64,000 nt of DNA. Origin: JBCCGL01 sp039029275. Its GTDB lineage: Bacteria; Pseudomonadota; Gammaproteobacteria; JBCCGL01. A program made the position numbers and the translations under genes. The DNA is taken from positions 62,001-126,000 of the forward strand of contig JBCCGL010000003.1 in NCBI GenBank assembly GCA_039029275.1. Reading direction: 5' to 3'. Below, one piece after another: positions 60,034 through 64,000 of the stretch (positions within the stretch are counted from its first letter, which is position 1; the number at the start of each line of letters is the position of its first letter). The notes under the pieces were generated by a model, which had not been told where the DNA came from, did no database searches, and saw only the letters and a list, made by a program, of their open reading frames with translations.

Positions 60034-61974
60034 GTGATCAAAGCAAATCCGGGGGTTACTCGTTTGAACGCAAACAGTTCTCGCAATGGAATAGTTTTTT
60101 ATCTTGTCATCACTGGCATTGCCGTATTGCTGTTGTTGACAATGTACATGATAGATCGCCAGTGGCAAATGATGTCGCGCATGCAATCGACTATGAGCGA
60201 GCAGGCGCAGGATTTGCGATCCCTGCGGGGAGATGTGAAAAACCTGCGTCAGCAATTGAACTCGGGAACCTGGAATTCCATACCCGACGCGTCGAACAAA
60301 AATCAACCCGCAACTACAGAAAGTGGGTACCCAACTTTTTCGCGTGCACGTGCGGTTGCACAAGAACCGGATTATTCAACTGGTGGATGGCAGGTATCTG
60401 CGTTTGGTGTCAATCTTAAAACACTGACGCCGCTTGTTTCGTCCGATTTATACGCATCGCTCGTACAGCAGTATGTTTTGGAATCACTCATCAGCCGCGA
60501 TCCACACACGCTCGAGTGGCGCGGGCATATCGCTGAAGAATGGAAAGTCAGTGAAGACGGTGTGCGAATCCATTTCACGCTGCGTTCAGATATTAATTTC
60601 AGTGATGGGAAACCGTTAACCGCGCACGATGTTGCGTTCACGTATCGCTTCATTATGGACGAGCGTATTGCCGCACCAAGGCAGCGTGCTTTTTTTGAAA
60701 AGATAAGTCGGGTCGAGGCAATCAATGATCGCGAGGTGGAATTCACCTTCGCGGAACCCTACTTCAATGCGTTGTCGCTGGCGGGCGGAATGTCGATTCT
60801 CGCCGAGCATTTTTACGGCCGATATCTCGATGACCCGCAAACATTTAACGAGTCCAAAGGATTGTTGTTCGGGTCAGGTCCCTATCGGCTCGCAGACCCT
60901 GAAAACTGGACACCGGATTCGGGCTTGGTTGAACTGGGGCGCAACGCTCGGTATTGGGGGCCTTTGCAGCCGCCCTTCGACCGTGCGATCTGGCGTGTAA
61001 TCGAAAATGACAGTGCACGATTAACGACATTTAGAAATGGCGAAATAGATGGGTACAGCTCTCGCCCGCGCGAATACCAGGAACTTCTGGAAGACTCGTC
61101 CATCCGAGCTGCCGCGCACAACTTTGAGTATATGAGTCCAACCGCCGGTTACAGCTATATTGGCTGGAATCAGCTTAAGGCAGGAAAGCCTACACGCTTC
61201 GCCGACAAACGTGTGCGACAAGCGATGACATATCTCACGGATCGAGAGCGCATCGTTGAGGAAATAATGCTGGGCTATGCCGAAGTAGCCGTCAGCCCGT
61301 TTAACCCGCGCAGCCCGCAACACAATGCCGGAATAAGTGCACGTTCGTTTAATGTTGATCGGGCCGCTGAATTATTAGCTGCAGCGGGCTACAGGGATAA
61401 AAATGGTGATGGTGTGCTGGAAGACAGCAACGGAGACCCGTTCGAATTTGAGCTGGTGTACTTCCAGAGCAGTGAAGACACGCGTCGCATTGTTCTGTTT
61501 CTAAAAGACCTGTATGCGCGCGCAGGAATCCTGTTAAAGCCGCGTGCGACTGAATGGTCGGTGATGATTGATTTACTCGACCGGCGAGACTTCGATGCGA
61601 TCACACTCGGATGGAGCGGGGGGATCGAGAGCGATTTGTACCAAGCGTTTCATAGTTCCCAGATCAATGATAACGGCGATAACTTTGTCGGATTCAGCAA
61701 TTCAGAGTTTGATCAATTGGTTGATGACGCTCGCGCGACTGTCGACGAAAGAACACGGATGCCATTGTGGCGAAAAGCAGAAGCAATTTTATTTGATGAG
61801 CAACCCTACACATTTTTAATGCGTCGAAAATCCTTGCTGTTTATCGATAAGCGATTTAAAAATCTCGAGGTCACTCGTCTCGGTCTTAACCGCGGGATGA
61901 CGCTTTCCTTGTACGGTGGATTTCCACCAATCGATACGTACGTGCCGTCCTCAGAGCAAGTTTACCCTCGATAA
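60034..61974 (+). CDS. Membrane-anchored peptide-type ABC transporter substrate-binding protein
   Basis: 646 residues. Instead of a cleaved signal or lipobox, the N-terminus has a hydrophobic helix (about 20-41, IVFYLVITGIAVLLLLTMYMI) that looks like a permanent anchor, then a heptad-like coiled coil (about 42-77, QWQMMSRMQSTMSEQAQDLR...). The rest is a complete SBP_bac_5 domain (LVQQYVLESLISRD... AEEWKVSEDGVRIHFTLRSDINFSDG). Substrate class: oligopeptides or similar. The start is GTG 60034; a TTG 10 codons on is an alternative. It leads the permease genes by 8 bases. Confidence 0.88.
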   Translation: MIKANPGVTRLNANSSRNGIVFYLVITGIAVLLLLTMYMIDRQWQMMSRMQSTMSEQAQDLRSLRGDVKNLRQQLNSGTWNSIPDASNKNQPATTESGYPTFSRARAVAQEPDYSTGGWQVSAFGVNLKTLTPLVSSDLYASLVQQYVLESLISRDPHTLEWRGHIAEEWKVSEDGVRIHFTLRSDINFSDGKPLTAHDVAFTYRFIMDERIAAPRQRAFFEKISRVEAINDREVEFTFAEPYFNALSLAGGMSILAEHFYGRYLDDPQTFNESKGLLFGSGPYRLADPENWTPDSGLVELGRNARYWGPLQPPFDRAIWRVIENDSARLTTFRNGEIDGYSSRPREYQELLEDSSIRAAAHNFEYMSPTAGYSYIGWNQLKAGKPTRFADKRVRQAMTYLTDRERIVEEIMLGYAEVAVSPFNPRSPQHNAGISARSFNVDRAAELLAAAGYRDKNGDGVLEDSNGDPFEFELVYFQSSEDTRRIVLFLKDLYARAGILLKPRATEWSVMIDLLDRRDFDAITLGWSGGIESDLYQAFHSSQINDNGDNFVGFSNSEFDQLVDDARATVDERTRMPLWRKAEAILFDEQPYTFLMRRKSLLFIDKRFKNLEVTRLGLNRGMTLSLYGGFPPIDTYVPSSEQVYPR

Positions 61975-61982
61975 GCTCTCCG

Positions 61983-63353
61983 ATGACAACGTACATCGTA
62001 CGCAGATTGTTCCTGATGGTGCCAACGTTGCTTGGCATTACACTGATTGTCTTCACCGTGATGGCAGCGGCACCGGGAGGTATTAGCGCGCAAAGCTTGA
62101 TCGAAGGGCAGAACCTGGAACCTCAGGCGAAGAAAGCGTTAGAAGATTATTACAATCGTCTTTATGGTTTGGATGATCCGGCACCAGTGCAATATCTGCG
62201 GTGGTTAAATAATGTCTCACCGGCGGGGTTTATTTTTGATGACGATGGGAATGTAAATAGTTTCTCATTCACCAAAGGTTCAAATCTCGGGCGCAGCTTT
62301 AGAGTGGGGCGACCCGTCGGCGATCTACTTGCCGAGCGCATACCTATTACACTTTTATTAAATGTCCTATCAATCCCTCTGATTTACGCTATCGCAATTG
62401 GTATAGGTGTTCGAGCGGCAGCGAAAAGCGGTAGTCGTTTTGACGTTACATCAAACGTGATCTTACTCGGTCTTTGGTCAGTGCCGACTATGTTGGCGGG
62501 AATTTTGATGATCGGTTTTCTGGCCAACGAGCAACATTGGCGGTGGTTCCCAACCGCCGGATTAAGTACACGGGAAGCTCTGGATATGCCGTTTATGCCA
62601 CATTGGGATTCGCTAGGGCAGGCGGCGGTTTTCGCGTTGAGTCTACTGGGATTTACCTTGCTATTTTTGGTTCTGGCTAAACTGCGCGCAACGAAAATCC
62701 GGCCACTTTTGTCGGGATCATATGCTGGGCTTTTTGTAGGCGTTTGCTGGATGATCGGAGGTTCCGAAACACTGTTCGGTGCGGTCATATTGGGCATCGT
62801 GATTTTCGCGATTTTTCAATTCGTGGACGATAGCGGTTGGCGCAGTGTTTTGGCCGTCCTCGTGGCAGTGGTTTCGTGTCTGTTCGTTTATAGTTTCTGG
62901 TCAAGCGGTGGGTTTGTTCGCGGGTTTTTACTTGATCGACTATGGCATCTGGTATTGCCCGTTGCTTGCCTATCCTACGGCGGTGTCGCGTTTCTCGCGC
63001 GCCTTTCACGCTCGTCGGTATTGGAAAATCTTTACGCAGACTACGCGCGGACCGCTCGTGCTAAGGGGCTTTCAGAAACGGAAGTACTATGGCGGCATGT
63101 GATGCGCAACAGCTTGCTCCCTTTGATAACTGTGTCTGCGAGTTTGCTTCCGGCAATGTTGGCGGGGTCGGTGATCGTTGAATCGATATTCAGCATCGAC
63201 GGAATGGGCAAACTGGCGGTAGAAGCGGTGCAAGGACGAGATCGAGAGTTGGTTTTATCGATCACGTTGTTCAGTGGGATATTGACCCTTTTCGGCTATT
63301 TAATTGCGGATATTTGTTACGCAATTGCAGATCCCCGTGTGAACTATGACTAG
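61983..63353 (+). CDS. Peptide-type ABC permease (DppB-like) with extra membrane segment
   Basis: 456 residues against about 310-340 for DppB. The N-terminus MTTYIVRRLFLMVPTLLGITLIVF and the C-terminal EAA loop (YADYARTARAKGLSETEVLWRHVMRNSLLPL) are typical. Between WRWFPTAGLSTREA (about 187-200) and DRLWHLVLPVACL (about 318-330) lie roughly 100 extra residues with three or four hydrophobic helices. In normal DppB these two points are about 20 residues apart. An earlier part (FDDDGNVNSFSFTKGSNLGRSF) is also longer. The last 8 bases overlap the next gene. Confidence 0.88.
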   Translation: MTTYIVRRLFLMVPTLLGITLIVFTVMAAAPGGISAQSLIEGQNLEPQAKKALEDYYNRLYGLDDPAPVQYLRWLNNVSPAGFIFDDDGNVNSFSFTKGSNLGRSFRVGRPVGDLLAERIPITLLLNVLSIPLIYAIAIGIGVRAAAKSGSRFDVTSNVILLGLWSVPTMLAGILMIGFLANEQHWRWFPTAGLSTREALDMPFMPHWDSLGQAAVFALSLLGFTLLFLVLAKLRATKIRPLLSGSYAGLFVGVCWMIGGSETLFGAVILGIVIFAIFQFVDDSGWRSVLAVLVAVVSCLFVYSFWSSGGFVRGFLLDRLWHLVLPVACLSYGGVAFLARLSRSSVLENLYADYARTARAKGLSETEVLWRHVMRNSLLPLITVSASLLPAMLAGSVIVESIFSIDGMGKLAVEAVQGRDRELVLSITLFSGILTLFGYLIADICYAIADPRVNYD

Positions 63354-64000
63354 CGCAGGTGTTACTCACACGAGCGATCCTGGTTACACACGCTTGGTGC
63401 TCTCCAGAGTACTGAAACACCGCGGTGCTCGCTTTGGCTTGATTTGGACTGGGCTGCTGGTTTTATTTTCAGTGTTCGCACCTCTATTCGCCAGCAGTCA
63501 CCCGTTGCTTATTGTCAATGAAGGTGGATTGAGCAGCCCCATGCTGCGCTATTTGTCGGCTGTCGATGTCATTTTACTATTGCTGTTTATTTTTGCGGCG
63601 GTATTGATTCTGATTCGCTACGCGGTAGGGCGAGTCTATTGGAGTGTAGTGCTTGTCACCCTATTGATCAGCGTCGTCCAGAGCTTTTATTCCATTAGTC
63701 CTCCCAAACTCGTGGTGTACGAACAGTATCGACAAGATGTACAACTACTTGAATCTCAATTGGTGTTGATGGCACCGGTCCCCTTTTCCCCAAAAGATTA
63801 CTTGCGCGATGCCGGTGATACCGGCTTTCTTGAACCTCTCGAGTCCAGCATATCTACGCACTGGCTGGGTACCGATGAAAACGGTGCCGATGTGTTGTCA
63901 CGCATGATCCATGCGTCTCGAATAGCGTTGGGAATAGGATTTGTCGCCACCGGAATTGCGATGTTCGTCGGCGTCATTATTGGTGGGCTGATGGGTTATT
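63346..64000 (+). CDS. Peptide-type ABC permease (DppC-like), 3' end outside window
   Basis: Starts with ATG 63346, overlapping the DppB-like stop by 8 bases, and is still open at 64000 (218 codons seen). After a short cytoplasmic tail comes a first membrane helix (LIWTGLLVLFSVFAPLFA), then two extra hydrophobic helices (VDVILLLLFIFAAVLILIRY and WSVVLVTLLISVVQSFY) that ordinary DppC lacks. Then comes the DppC hallmark HWLGTDENGADVLSRMIHASR followed by the start of the core helices. The remaining permease core and any ATPase gene lie beyond the window. Confidence 0.85.
   Translation, partial: MTSAGVTHTSDPGYTRLVLSRVLKHRGARFGLIWTGLLVLFSVFAPLFASSHPLLIVNEGGLSSPMLRYLSAVDVILLLLFIFAAVLILIRYAVGRVYWSVVLVTLLISVVQSFYSISPPKLVVYEQYRQDVQLLESQLVLMAPVPFSPKDYLRDAGDTGFLEPLESSISTHWLGTDENGADVLSRMIHASRIALGIGFVATGIAMFVGVIIGGLMGY

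Overview
This window is a stretch of chromosome from a gammaproteobacterium, probably marine. The evidence is gene order: ffs-dnaX-ybaB-recR; nadB divergent from rpoE-rseA-rseB-mucD; glutaredoxin-lepA-lepB-DUF4845-rnc-era-recO; lpxH-ppiB divergent from cysS; and tRNAs-tig-clpP-clpX-lon-hupB-tRNAs-ppiD-fabI followed by a peptide-type ABC transporter. Several of these blocks match the order known from Pseudomonas, but the genus cannot be named from this sequence. No phage, insertion sequence or CRISPR array is visible.

Layout. 1-5 kb: the end of a rubrerythrin, an MBLAC2-like hydrolase, two membrane proteins (DUF1461, CPBP protease) and small HAD, lipoprotein and unknown genes. 5-16.9 kb: a YoaA/DinG-type helicase with an incomplete iron-sulfur ligand set, tsaB, a glutamine amidotransferase, an arsC/yffB-dapD-dapC lysine branch, mltF, a Tat-exported FecR-domain protein, 4.5S RNA and dnaX-ybaB-recR. 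16.9-20.5 kb: a Dpp/Opp-like ABC importer with a fused double ATPase and no local binding protein. 20.7-29.3 kb: an accessory catabolic island with two LysR regulators, an FMN alpha-hydroxyacid oxidase, a thiamine-diphosphate enzyme, a divergent HIU-hydrolase-like protein, a DMSP-demethylase-like GcvT-fold protein, an arginine-deiminase-superfamily enzyme and an M20 carbamoylase. 29.4-33 kb: an isocitrate dehydrogenase fused to a CBS pair, rsgA, phhB and orn.

33-46 kb: a rhodanese, nadB and the sigma-E envelope-stress operon (with a sigma-E-like promoter), then translation, secretion and RNA-processing genes up to recO and a DUF455 ferritin-like protein. 46-50 kb: lpxH, two cyclophilins and cysS. 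49.6-57 kb: a four-tRNA cluster (Pro, Arg, His, Leu), the tig-clpP-clpX-lon proteostasis block, hupB, and tRNA-Val and tRNA-Asp. 57-64 kb: ppiD, fabI and the start of a peptide-type ABC transporter with an unusual architecture: a membrane-anchored coiled-coil binding protein and permeases carrying extra membrane helices. The last permease runs off the window.

The best candidates for undescribed biology are the LysR-bracketed island (a possible route for a methylated ureido, guanidino or sulfonium compound), the Icd-CBS fusion, the helicase that lacks two Fe-S cysteines, and the remodelled ABC transporter at the right edge. All family calls were made by reading motifs; no database search was run.
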